NCBI RefSeq assembly: GCF_001553785.1
Contig: NZ_LOJP01000001.1
Span: 4,843,890-4,907,889 of the forward strand
Reading direction: 5' to 3'
Origin: Actinoplanes sp. TFC3
GTDB taxonomy: Bacteria > Actinomycetota > Actinomycetes > Mycobacteriales > Micromonosporaceae
Length of the DNA stretch: 64,000 bases
Shown: positions 49,226-57,059 of the stretch, piece by piece
How the letters are laid out: every line of letters starts with the position of its first letter
Numbering within the stretch: position 1 is the first letter of the stretch
Notes under the pieces: model-generated
Told to the model about the DNA's origin: nothing
Databases searched by the model: none
Seen by the model: the letters and a program-made list of their open reading frames with translations, nothing else
Position numbers and translations under genes: made by a program

Positions 49226-49855
49226 ATGACCCCGCGCAGCGTTCTCGCGGTCGGCGCGCACCCGGGGGACCTGGAGCTGGGCTGCGCCGGCACGCTCGCC
49301 GCGCACCGGGCCGCCAGCGACTTCGTCACCATGCTCGTGCTGGCCTGCGACGGCCCCGATGCGCCGTCGACCAAGCGCGCCGAGGCCGCTGCCAAGTCGC
49401 TGGACTGCCTGCTGCTCTGGGGTCCCGAGGCGGCCGAGCGCCGGCATGCGGTGGACCGGCGCAAGCGGGAACGCGGGGCCGGCGAGCGCCGGGTCATGCC
49501 CGGGCGCCCGCCGGTCACCGCGGCCATCGAGAACGTGCTGACCGGCGTCGACGCGGACGTCATCTACGTGCACGCCCCGGAGGACGCGAATACCGAACGC
49601 CGGGCGGCCGCACAGGCCACGATCGTGGCGGCGCGGCACAACAGCCGGGTGCTGCACTACGCCGGGGAATCCACGCTGCGCTTCGACCCCGCATTGTACG
49701 TCGACGTGACGCCGTACCTGCAGCACAAGCTCGAAGTTTCCGCCGACCCGGAGCTGTCCACCGCGACCGCGCGGCACTTCGGCGCCCAGGCCCGGGTGCG
49801 CTACGCCGAGGCCTTCGCCCCCGACCGCTTCGTCTGGGACCTGGACCGCCGCTGA
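49226..49855 (+). CDS. LmbE/PIG-L-fold protein with altered active site
   Basis: The 209-residue protein keeps the LmbE fold: SVLAVGAHPGDLELGCAGTL at the N-terminus and VIYVHAPED mid-way. In active zinc deacetylases such as MshB the first motif is HPDD, with one Asp as general base and the other as zinc ligand; here it reads HPGD, so the base position is Gly14. The later histidine-rich zinc motif is replaced by DANTERR, with Asn122 and Arg125 where His residues are expected. It may be inactive or have another function. Its neighbours give no further hint. Confidence 0.78.
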   Translation: MTPRSVLAVGAHPGDLELGCAGTLAAHRAASDFVTMLVLACDGPDAPSTKRAEAAAKSLDCLLLWGPEAAERRHAVDRRKRERGAGERRVMPGRPPVTAAIENVLTGVDADVIYVHAPEDANTERRAAAQATIVAARHNSRVLHYAGESTLRFDPALYVDVTPYLQHKLEVSADPELSTATARHFGAQARVRYAEAFAPDRFVWDLDRR

Positions 49856-50023
49856 GGAAAAGCCCGGGACTCGGATTGCCGCCGCCGCAGAAAGTCCGAG
49901 AGCAACCGGTACGCAACCAAGCGTGACCGGAACGTGAACCCCACGTCCTCGAAAGTTCTCCCTGTCAGCCGGTACGGCCCCGCACATCGGGCCTGCCGAC
50001 CAGCGCTTCCGGGGGGAAACGAC

Positions 50024-50926
50024 ATGACCAGCACGATCGTTGCCGACATCACTGCCGACACCACGACCGCCGTGCCGGCCCTGTCCGCCGCGGAGCAGGA
50101 AGAGCTGATCCGCTCGCACATGCCGCTGGTCGGCCACCTGGTGCGCGACATGCTCACCCGCATCCCGAACCACATCCACCGCGACGACCTCACCAGCGCC
50201 GGCCTGCACGCGCTGGTCACCGCGGCCCGCGGCTGGGACCCGACGCGCGGCATCCCGTTCCACCGCTTCGCCAGCACCCGCATCCGCGGCGCGATCCTGG
50301 ACGAGCTGCGCTCGCTCGACTGGGCCACCCGCTCGGTGCGCAGCAAGGCCCGCAACACCGACGCCACCCGGCAGAGCCTGATGACCACGCTGGGCCGTAC
50401 GCCCACCGCCGAGGAGCTGGCGCAGGCGCTGGGCACCACCACCACCGAGCTCAACCAGACCGACAACGACGTGCAGCGCGCCACCGTGCTGTCGCTGCAG
50501 GGCTTCACCACCAGCAGCGCCGACGACCTGGTCACCGAGGCCGCGCCGGGCCCGGAGGACATGCTGATCCGCCGCGAGCAGATCGGCTACCTGCACCACG
50601 CGATCGGTTCGCTGCCCGAGCGCCTGCAGCTGGTCATCACCGAGTACTTCCTCAAGGAGCGCCCGATGGCCGACATCGCCGCCGACCTCGGCGTGACCGA
50701 GTCACGGGTGTCGCAGCTGCGCGCCGAGGCGCTGTCGCTGCTCAAGGACGGCCTCAACACCCACCTCGACCCGCACCTGGCGCCGGTCCCGGAGAACCCG
50801 GAGGGCATCACCGCCCGCCGCCGCGCCTCCTACTACTCCTCGATCGCCGGCAACACCAACCTGCACTCGCGGCTGGCCCTGACCAACGCGTACGGCCACA
50901 CCACGCTCGCGGCGGCCGTCGCCTGA
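50024..50926 (+). CDS. FliA/WhiG-type sigma factor
   Basis: ATG 50024 has a GGGGGGAAA ribosome site; 300 residues. Region 2 (HMPLVGHLVRDMLTRIP, then DDLTSAGLHALVTAARG), the FliA/WhiG-specific LDELRSLDWATRSVR, region 3 and region 4 (GVTESRVSQLRAEALSLL) are all present. An acidic insert follows region 3, with SLQGF and GPEDMLIRRE. A close paralog lies at 53397-54239. Known family members drive flagellar, chemotaxis or sporulation genes. No anti-sigma gene is adjacent. A strong hairpin separates it from the convergent helD. Confidence 0.9.
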   Translation: MTSTIVADITADTTTAVPALSAAEQEELIRSHMPLVGHLVRDMLTRIPNHIHRDDLTSAGLHALVTAARGWDPTRGIPFHRFASTRIRGAILDELRSLDWATRSVRSKARNTDATRQSLMTTLGRTPTAEELAQALGTTTTELNQTDNDVQRATVLSLQGFTTSSADDLVTEAAPGPEDMLIRREQIGYLHHAIGSLPERLQLVITEYFLKERPMADIAADLGVTESRVSQLRAEALSLLKDGLNTHLDPHLAPVPENPEGITARRRASYYSSIAGNTNLHSRLALTNAYGHTTLAAAVA

Positions 50927-50944
50927 CCGGACTTCTCGACGATG

Positions 50945-50969
50945 GGGCCGGTGCCTGGTGCACCGGCCC
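50945..50969. terminator. Bidirectional terminator between sigma factor and helD
   Basis: GGGCCGGTGC and GCACCGGCCC form a perfect 10-bp stem with loop CTGGT, placed between two convergent stop codons (50926 and 50976). Confidence 0.8.
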
Positions 50970-50975
50970 TTCGCG

Positions 50976-53294
50976 TCAGGCCAGCGAGTTGAGTTCCTTG
51001 GGCAGCTCGGCGGTGTGCAGCACGCCGAGGCGACGGGTGGCCCGGGTCACGGCGACGTAGAGGTCGCTCAGGCCCCGCGGGCTCTCGGCGATGATCTGGT
51101 CCGGCTGCACGACCAGCACGCTGTCGAACTCCAGCCCCTTGGCCTGCTTCACGGTCATCAGCACGACATGGTTGAGCAGGTCGGGCTGCTCCCCCACGGC
51201 CGCCCCGGGAATCGCTGCGGTCAGCGCATCACCGAGGGACTGCTCCAGCGCATCCGGTACGAGCACACCGACGCGCCCATCGGCAACAACGGCGGACTCT
51301 GACCGTACCGTCGCAATCAGTTCTTCGGTAAGCGCCGCCGGCCCCACCCGCCGGGCCCACGGCGCCACACCGGCCTCCCGCACCGAGCGGGGTGGCTGCA
51401 GCGACGGGTCCACCGACGCCAGCACGTCCGCCGCGACCGCCATGATCTCCGCGGGCGTGCGGTAGTTGACGCTCAGCTCGGCCAGCCGCCAGCGCTGCGC
51501 GACGTAGGGCTCGAACACCTGATCCCAGGTGGTGGTGCCGGCCAGGTCACCGGTCTGGGCCACATCGCCGACCACCGTCATCGACCGGCTCGGGTTGCGG
51601 CGCATCAGCAACCGCCACGCCATCGGCGACAACTCCTGCGCCTCATCCACGATCACGTGCCCGAACACCCACGTGCGATCCGCCGCCGCCCGCTCGGCCG
51701 CCGTGCGCGTGTCCAGCACCTCATGGCGCTCGACAAAGGCACTGGCGTCCACCACGTCGGTCGCCGAGAGGATCTCTTCCTCCTGGTCCTCGAAATCCAA
51801 GGACCGCGAACCTTCGACAATTTCGAGTACGCCCTCGGCATACTCGATCGCCTGCCGCCGCTCCTGCGCCACGGCCCGCGCCCGCAGGGTGTCGTCCACG
51901 CCGAGCAACTCGGCCAGTTCGTCGAGCAGCGGCACATCCGCCGGTGTCCACTTGCCGTCGCGCTCACGCAGCAGCAGCTCCCGCTCGGCCGTGCTGAGCT
52001 CGACACCGGCCGACTGCAGCCGGTCGGCGTCGCTGAGCAGGTCCCGCAGCACCTGCCGCGGGGTCAGCACCGGCCACAAGTCGAACAGCGCCTGCTGCAC
52101 GTCCAGGTCCTCGCGCAGCTCCCGGCGCGTCTCGGCGAGATCCGCCTCCTCCAGCAGGTTCTCCCCGCCCAGCGGGTCGGCACCGATGCGCTCGGCGATC
52201 TGCAGCGACAGCGCGTGGATGGCCTCGGTCACGAAGATCTGCCGGGCCACATTGTGCGGGCGTTCCGAACGCCGGGCTGCGGCGCGCGCGTCCTCGCACA
52301 CCGCGCGCTCGATGCGCAGCGGGTAACCGTCGTGGTCGACCTCGATGAAGTCGTCAGGCACTTCCTGGCGGTCGGCCACCGCCTTGGCCAGCACGTCGAG
52401 CATCCCCAGCCGGCCCTTGACGGCGGCCGCCTCGGGCGCCTCGTTCGCGCGCGCGACCACCCCGGGGAACATGTCGCCGAGAGTGGCCAGCAACACACCG
52501 GTCTCGGCAAGCGAGGGCAGCACCTGCGAGATGTAGCGCAAGAACGTCGCGTTAGGACCGAGGATCAGCACGCCCTGCCGGGTCAGTTGCGCCCGATAGG
52601 TGTAGAGCAGGTACGCCGCCCGGTGCAACGCCACGGCGGTCTTGCCGGTGCCGGGCCCGCCCTGCACGACCATGATGCCGGGCAACCCGGAACGGATCAC
52701 CTCGTCCTGCTCGGCCTGGATGGTTTCGACGATGTCCTGCATCCGCCCGGTACGCCCGGCGTTGAGCGCGGACAGCAACGCAGCCTCACCGGTCACGTCC
52801 TCGCGCCCGGTGGTGCCCCCGGCGTCCAGGTCGAGCACCTCGTCATCGATGTCCACCAGCTGACGCCCGCGGGTACGCAGATGCCGGCGCCGGGTCACCC
52901 CCTCGGGCGACACGGCGGTGGCCAGATAGAACGGGCGCGCGGCGGGCGCCCGCCAGTCGATCAGCAGCGGATCGAGCTCGCGGTCCTCGTCGAACAGTCC
53001 GATGCGGCCGATGTAGCGGGGGTTGTCTGCAGTGAAATCCAGCCGGCCGAAACAGAGCGCGTTCTCCACGGAGTTCATCTGCGCGACCTGCTCGGCCCAG
53101 TGGCTGCGCACGGCCTCGCGCTGCGAACGGCCCTGCGGTGTGCCGCCGTCCTCCAGCAGGATGCCGCGCAACCGGTCGGCGGCCTGCTCCCGGAGCACGT
53201 CCAGACGGGAATAGAGAGCGGTGAGATAGGTCTGCTCAGACTCGAGGTCGGTATCGGCGGAGCTTGACAAAACCACTCCCTGCTGTGGTAACAT
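50976..53294 (-). CDS. helD: HelD-like RNA polymerase-associated helicase
   Basis: Up to 772 residues of a UvrD/Rep-like superfamily 1 ATPase of the HelD class. An N-terminal coiled-coil arm (EQTYLTALYSRLDVLREQ) is followed by PRYIGRIGLFDED, Walker A VVQGGPGTGKTAVALHRAA near residue 215, Walker B-type IVDEAQELSPM, SVNYRTPAEI and a C-terminal VMTV-like motif with KQAKGLEFDSV and YVAVTRATRRL. HelD proteins bind RNA polymerase and can release stalled complexes or confer rifamycin tolerance. ATG 53294 is annotated, but TTG 53270 has a much better ribosome site (GGGAG, five bases). Two hairpins lie just upstream. Confidence 0.9.
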   Translation of the reverse strand: MLPQQGVVLSSSADTDLESEQTYLTALYSRLDVLREQAADRLRGILLEDGGTPQGRSQREAVRSHWAEQVAQMNSVENALCFGRLDFTADNPRYIGRIGLFDEDRELDPLLIDWRAPAARPFYLATAVSPEGVTRRRHLRTRGRQLVDIDDEVLDLDAGGTTGREDVTGEAALLSALNAGRTGRMQDIVETIQAEQDEVIRSGLPGIMVVQGGPGTGKTAVALHRAAYLLYTYRAQLTRQGVLILGPNATFLRYISQVLPSLAETGVLLATLGDMFPGVVARANEAPEAAAVKGRLGMLDVLAKAVADRQEVPDDFIEVDHDGYPLRIERAVCEDARAAARRSERPHNVARQIFVTEAIHALSLQIAERIGADPLGGENLLEEADLAETRRELREDLDVQQALFDLWPVLTPRQVLRDLLSDADRLQSAGVELSTAERELLLRERDGKWTPADVPLLDELAELLGVDDTLRARAVAQERRQAIEYAEGVLEIVEGSRSLDFEDQEEEILSATDVVDASAFVERHEVLDTRTAAERAAADRTWVFGHVIVDEAQELSPMAWRLLMRRNPSRSMTVVGDVAQTGDLAGTTTWDQVFEPYVAQRWRLAELSVNYRTPAEIMAVAADVLASVDPSLQPPRSVREAGVAPWARRVGPAALTEELIATVRSESAVVADGRVGVLVPDALEQSLGDALTAAIPGAAVGEQPDLLNHVVLMTVKQAKGLEFDSVLVVQPDQIIAESPRGLSDLYVAVTRATRRLGVLHTAELPKELNSLA

Positions 53295-53304
53295 TCGCCA
53301 GGTC

Positions 53305-53350
53305 AGCGGCCTTTAACGGCCGCTCTTTTCGTTCCGGTGCAAACGAAAAG
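53305..53350 (-). promoter_or_regulatory. Abutting hairpins in the helD leader
   Basis: AGCGGCC/GGCCGCT (53305-53311 and 53318-53324, loop of six) directly adjoins CTTTTCGTT/AACGAAAAG (53325-53333 and 53342-53350, spacer of eight). Both stems are perfect. They lie in the 102-base gap between the upstream sigma gene and helD, ending 10 bases before ATG 53294, so they may terminate, attenuate or mark a regulator site. Confidence 0.6.
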
Positions 53351-53396
53351 AATAGCCCACGAGTGTCACCGGCGGCAGTGCCGCTTCTTGCCCCCC

Positions 53397-54239
53397 TTAC
53401 GCCGCTACCGGCAGTCCGTCGACGCCGGTCAGGGCCAGGCGCTCGTGCAGGGTGCCGCGGGTGCCGATCTGGTCGTAGTACGCCGCCCGGCGCCGCGCCA
53501 CGCAACCGTCCTTGACGTCGGTGGCCAGCGTCGGCTCGAGGTGCGTGTTGAGACCGTCCTTGAGCAGCGACAACGCCTCGGCCCGCAGCTGCGACACCCG
53601 CGACTCGGTAACCCCGAGCTCGGCCGCGATCGCCGCCATCGGCCGTTCCTCGAAGAAGTAACCGGTGATCACCGCGCGCAGCCGGTCCGGCAGCACGTCC
53701 ACCGCGTGCCGCAGGTAGCCCAGGCGCTCGCGGCGGATCAGCATCTCCTCCGGGCCGGCGCTGGGCTCGGTCACCATGTCGTCGGCGCCGGCCGTGGCGA
53801 AGCCCTGCAGGCTGAACACCACAGCGCGCTGCACGTCGTCATCGGCCGCCTCGATGTCCTCGGGCATGCAACCCAGCCGCTCGGCCACCTCGGCCACCGT
53901 CGGCGTCCGGCCCAGCTCGGCGGTCAGCTCCTGGCGCGCCGAGTCGGTGCGCCGGGCCCGCTGGCGGACCGAGCGGCTCGCCCAGTCCAGGCCACGCAGC
54001 TCGTCCAGCAGCGCGCCACGAACCCGCGCCGCGGCGAACCGGGCGAACGGCACGCCACGCGAGTCATCGAACCCGCGAGCCGCCGCAACCAGGGCCGCGT
54101 AACCAGCCGACAACAGGTCGTCACGGTTGACGTGGGCGGGCACCCGGACGAGCATCTCGCGCACCAGGTGACCGACGAGAGGCATGTGCGCCCGGACGAC
54201 GTCGTCGCGACGGCGATCGGTCTCAGCAACACCGCTCAT
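53397..54239 (-). CDS. FliA/WhiG-type sigma factor, second paralog
   Basis: A 280-residue sigma factor closely similar along its whole length to the protein at 50024-50926: HMPLVGHLVREMLVRVP, LDELRGLDWASRSVR, the acidic insert with SLQGF and GPEEMLIRRE, and an identical region 4 core (GVTESRVSQLRAEALSLL). The shared recognition region suggests that the two read similar promoters. ATG start follows GAGGAG. helD lies downstream on the same strand and could be co-transcribed unless the hairpins stop transcription. Flagellar or sporulation control is inferred from the family only. Confidence 0.9.
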   Translation of the reverse strand: MSGVAETDRRRDDVVRAHMPLVGHLVREMLVRVPAHVNRDDLLSAGYAALVAAARGFDDSRGVPFARFAAARVRGALLDELRGLDWASRSVRQRARRTDSARQELTAELGRTPTVAEVAERLGCMPEDIEAADDDVQRAVVFSLQGFATAGADDMVTEPSAGPEEMLIRRERLGYLRHAVDVLPDRLRAVITGYFFEERPMAAIAAELGVTESRVSQLRAEALSLLKDGLNTHLEPTLATDVKDGCVARRRAAYYDQIGTRGTLHERLALTGVDGLPVAA

Positions 54240-54408
54240 GGGGGTTCTCCTCGAGGTACCGGCCGGTTCGGGGGATACACCGGCATTGAGGAGTACGGTC
54301 CGGCTCGCTGAGTGCAGCCAGGGTCACGTTCGGGTGCAGCCGGGTTGCGGTGGGGGGGCGCGTACACTTGATCTCGCCTTCGGGTCGGCCTCCACGAGCA
54401 GCGACTCA

Positions 54409-54433
54409 CGCGCGGTTCTTTTTCAGCCGCGCG
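54409..54433 (+). promoter_or_regulatory. Leader hairpin upstream of the DEAD-box helicase
   Basis: CGCGCGG and CCGCGCG form a perfect 7-bp stem with a pyrimidine-rich loop (TTCTTTTTCAG), about 50 bases upstream of the ATG. Structured leaders are common before RNA helicase genes; a regulatory role here is a guess. Confidence 0.4.
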
Positions 54434-54485
54434 GCCCGCGCCGGGAAGGACCCTGACCCCCAAAGACATACGGAGTTCCCACCTG

Positions 54486-56120
54486 ATGACCTCGTTCACC
54501 GACCTCGGCGTGCCCGCCGAGCTCGACTCGGTCCTGTCCGGCCTCGGCATCACCAGCCCGTTCCCGATTCAGACCGCCACCCTGCCCGACACCCTGGCCG
54601 GACGCGACGTGCTCGGCCGCGGCCGCACCGGCTCCGGCAAGACCTACGCGTTCGCCCTGCCGGTCGTCGCCCGGCTGGCCGCCTCCGGCTCACCCCGGCG
54701 CCCCGGCCGCCCCCGCGCGTTGATCCTGGCGCCCACCCGCGAGCTGGCCACCCAGATCGAGGCCACCGTCGCCCCGCTGGCCACCGCGTTCGGCCTGCGC
54801 ACGCTCACCGTGTTCGGCGGCGTGGGCGCCAACCCGCAGATCCGCGGGCTCAAGAACGGCGTCGACATCCTCGTCGCCTGCCCCGGGCGCCTCGATGACC
54901 ACCTGCGCAGCGGGCACGCCAGCCTCGACGCGGTGGAGATCACCGTGCTCGACGAGGCCGACCACATGGCCGACCTCGGCTTCCTGCCGGTGGTCCGGCG
55001 CCTGATGGACGCCACCCCGCGCGACGGCCAGCGGCTGCTCTTCTCGGCCACCCTCGACAACGGCGTGGACGTGCTGGTCAAGCGCTACATGCGCCAGCCC
55101 ATCACGCACCACGTGGACTCCGCGGCCGAGGCGCCGGTGCAGATGTCGCACCACGTGCTGCACGTACGCCACGACGACCGCTTCCCGGTGCTGGTCGACC
55201 TCGTCGCCGCCCCCGGGCGCACGGTGGTGTTCACCCGCACCAAGCGCCGCGCCAAGACCCTCACCCGCCAGCTGGTGCAGGCCGGCGTGCCGGCGGTCGA
55301 GCTGCACGGCAACCTCGCGCAGAACGCCCGCAACCGCAACCTGTCGGCGTTCTCCGACGGCAGCGCCCAGACCCTGGTGGCCACCGACATCGCGGCCCGC
55401 GGCATCCACGTCGACGATGTGGCGCTGGTCATCCATGCCGACCCGCCGGTCGAGCACAAGGCTTACCTGCACCGCTCCGGCCGTACGGCCCGGGCCGGCG
55501 CGCACGGCACGGTCATCACGCTGATGACCGACGACCAGCAGGGCGACGTGCGCGACCTGACCCGCAAGGCCGGCATCAAGCCGACCACCACCAAGACCCG
55601 CCCGGGCGACGCGCTGCTGGCCGAGCTGGCGCCGGGCGAACGCTCGTACACCGCGCCGGCCGACTTCGCGTCGGTAATGGACGCGGCTGCTCCGGCGGGC
55701 GGCTCATCCTCTGCTGCGTCGTCTTCCGCTGGTTCGTCGTCTGAGGGCGCCCGGGCCGGGCGGGGACGCCGGCGTGGCAGCGGGCGGGCCGAGCCGACCG
55801 GCGGTTCCGCACCGGGTTCTTCCCGCGGCAGCAGCTCGGGCCGGGGTTCGCGCAGCGGTGCCGGCGGGGCCGGGCGGGCTCAGGGCGGTCCTTCGCTGGG
55901 CGGCTCGCCGCAGGGTGGCCGTTCGCAGGGTGCTGGGCGGGCTCAGGGCGGCCAGGGTTCGGCGCGTGGTGGTTCGCAGGCGGCGCAGGGTGGCGGCGGC
56001 AGCGGTCAGGGTCGCAGCCGGCGTGGGGGCACGGGCTCGACCCCGGTGCACACCACGCAGTCCGGCGGCGCCGCGGCCTTCTCCGCCGGCAGCCGCGTCG
56101 GTGGCCGCCGCGGCCGCTGA
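54486..56120 (+). CDS. DEAD-box RNA helicase with low-complexity C-terminal tail
   Basis: A 544-residue helicase. Core motifs: Q-motif FPIQTATLP, motif I GRTGSGKT (46-53), PTRELATQ, DEAD at 156-159, SAT at 187-189, VFTRTKRRAKT, ATDIAARGIHV and HRSGRTARAG. From about residue 400 the protein becomes a low-complexity tail of Gly, Ser, Arg and Gln with many RGG-like and GGS units (for example SGRGSRSGAGGAGRAQGG), likely disordered and RNA-binding. It would unwind RNA in ribosome assembly or decay. GGAG lies ten bases before the ATG. Confidence 0.94.
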   Translation: MTSFTDLGVPAELDSVLSGLGITSPFPIQTATLPDTLAGRDVLGRGRTGSGKTYAFALPVVARLAASGSPRRPGRPRALILAPTRELATQIEATVAPLATAFGLRTLTVFGGVGANPQIRGLKNGVDILVACPGRLDDHLRSGHASLDAVEITVLDEADHMADLGFLPVVRRLMDATPRDGQRLLFSATLDNGVDVLVKRYMRQPITHHVDSAAEAPVQMSHHVLHVRHDDRFPVLVDLVAAPGRTVVFTRTKRRAKTLTRQLVQAGVPAVELHGNLAQNARNRNLSAFSDGSAQTLVATDIAARGIHVDDVALVIHADPPVEHKAYLHRSGRTARAGAHGTVITLMTDDQQGDVRDLTRKAGIKPTTTKTRPGDALLAELAPGERSYTAPADFASVMDAAAPAGGSSSAASSSAGSSSEGARAGRGRRRGSGRAEPTGGSAPGSSRGSSSGRGSRSGAGGAGRAQGGPSLGGSPQGGRSQGAGRAQGGQGSARGGSQAAQGGGGSGQGRSRRGGTGSTPVHTTQSGGAAAFSAGSRVGGRRGR

Positions 56121-56142
56121 GGTCCTTCGCCACCAGAATTGA

Positions 56143-56173
56143 CGTCCGGGAGCTGTGTTCAAGCTCCCGGACG
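56143..56173. terminator. Bidirectional terminator hairpin
   Basis: CGTCCGGGAGCT and AGCTCCCGGACG form a perfect 12-bp stem with a 7-base loop between the convergent helicase (ends 56120) and peptidase (ends 56193) genes. Confidence 0.85.
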
Positions 56174-56192
56174 CTGCTCTGCCGGCGGCCCT

Positions 56193-56834
56193 TTACGGCG
56201 TTGCGACGGCGATCTCCCCGCCCAGGCGGTATCCGTCGCACAGCTCCAGCTCGTCCCCGCTCCAGAAGCGGCCCGGGTCGTACCAGCTGGCCTTGCGCCC
56301 GCGCGGCAGCAGACCCATTTCCTCGTACGTCACCGCGACCACTTCCGCGCAGTACGCCGTCTCCGGGTCGGCCGTGGCCCGCGATTCCTGCCAGGGCAGC
56401 CGGATCTGCGGCACCCGGCCCCGCGCCCAGCGCCACGCGAGCTGGGTGCTCGACGGGAACGGCGTGCCGTCCAGGCGGGCCACCGTCCTCAGCGCCTTGT
56501 CTTCCATTTCCTTGGTGACCGGCTGCTCCAACTGGCGCAGCCACCCGCGCTGGCCGTAGCGATGGGCCCAGACCGTTACCGCGTCGCGCAGGTCGTGCAG
56601 CTGCACCCCGCGCTGGAATGTGCCGGACCACATGTCGGGCAGCGACTTGCCTAGCTCGGCGTGCCACATCAGCGGGGGCATGTCCTCGACAACTATCGAC
56701 ATGCCGACGTGGTTGACCGGGCTGTTGGTCATGGTCTGGATGGCGCGGTCGGGCCCGGAGCGACCCCGGAAAATCCAGATATCCCCGGTGCGGGTCAAGT
56801 CGATGGCATCTTCGAGACTGATATCGGCAACCAC
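56193..56834 (-). CDS. YiiX/DUF830-type permuted papain-like protein
   Basis: From GTG 56834 (GAGG eight bases upstream) 213 residues. The pattern LTRTGDIWIFRG, then NHVGMSIVVEDM and later TAYCAEVVAVTYEEM, matches the circularly permuted NlpC/P60-like group typified by YiiX, in which His precedes the catalytic Cys. His and Cys candidates are both present. No signal peptide, so likely cytoplasmic or membrane-associated. Members hydrolyse amide or lipid-amide bonds, but few are characterised. It starts only 17 bases from the divergent small gene. Confidence 0.76.
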   Translation of the reverse strand: MVADISLEDAIDLTRTGDIWIFRGRSGPDRAIQTMTNSPVNHVGMSIVVEDMPPLMWHAELGKSLPDMWSGTFQRGVQLHDLRDAVTVWAHRYGQRGWLRQLEQPVTKEMEDKALRTVARLDGTPFPSSTQLAWRWARGRVPQIRLPWQESRATADPETAYCAEVVAVTYEEMGLLPRGRKASWYDPGRFWSGDELELCDGYRLGGEIAVATP

Positions 56835-56851
56835 TTGTCTATCCTCGGCTG

Positions 56852-57034
56852 ATGCGTCTGTGGAAAGTAGCGGGACTGGCCGGGCTGGCGGGCATCGCCG
56901 CCACCGGAGCGGTGCTGGCACGACAGGAACGTCGGCGCCGGGCGTACACGCCCGAGGAGATCCGCGAGCGGCTGCACGCGCGGGTCGCCGAAGCGGAGAA
57001 TACTCCTGAGTCGGTGATCGCCGGCGACGACTGA
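56852..57034 (+). CDS. Small membrane-anchored protein, 60 aa
   Basis: One N-terminal hydrophobic helix (about 4-23, VAGLAGLAGIAATGAVLA) is followed by a basic stretch QERRRRAY and an acidic amphipathic tail with EEIRERLHARVAEAE. It looks like a single-pass membrane protein with a cytoplasmic tail. Function unknown. The stop codon lies inside the left arm of a terminator hairpin shared with the convergent gene. Confidence 0.62.
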   Translation: MRLWKVAGLAGLAGIAATGAVLARQERRRRAYTPEEIRERLHARVAEAENTPESVIAGDD

Positions 57035-57059
57035 CCCCGCACCGCCGCCGCGGGGTCAG
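57031..57059. terminator. Bidirectional terminator spanning two stop codons
   Basis: CTGACCCCGC (57031-57040) and GCGGGGTCAG (57050-57059) form a perfect 10-bp stem with a 9-base loop. The left arm contains the TGA of the small gene, the right arm the TGA (minus strand) of the App1-type gene. Confidence 0.8.

Noticed and set aside
53295..53396. Rifamycin-associated element upstream of helD
   Set aside because: The known GGGGCTTGCGGCAAG-type inverted repeat is not present; the hairpins here are different sequences.
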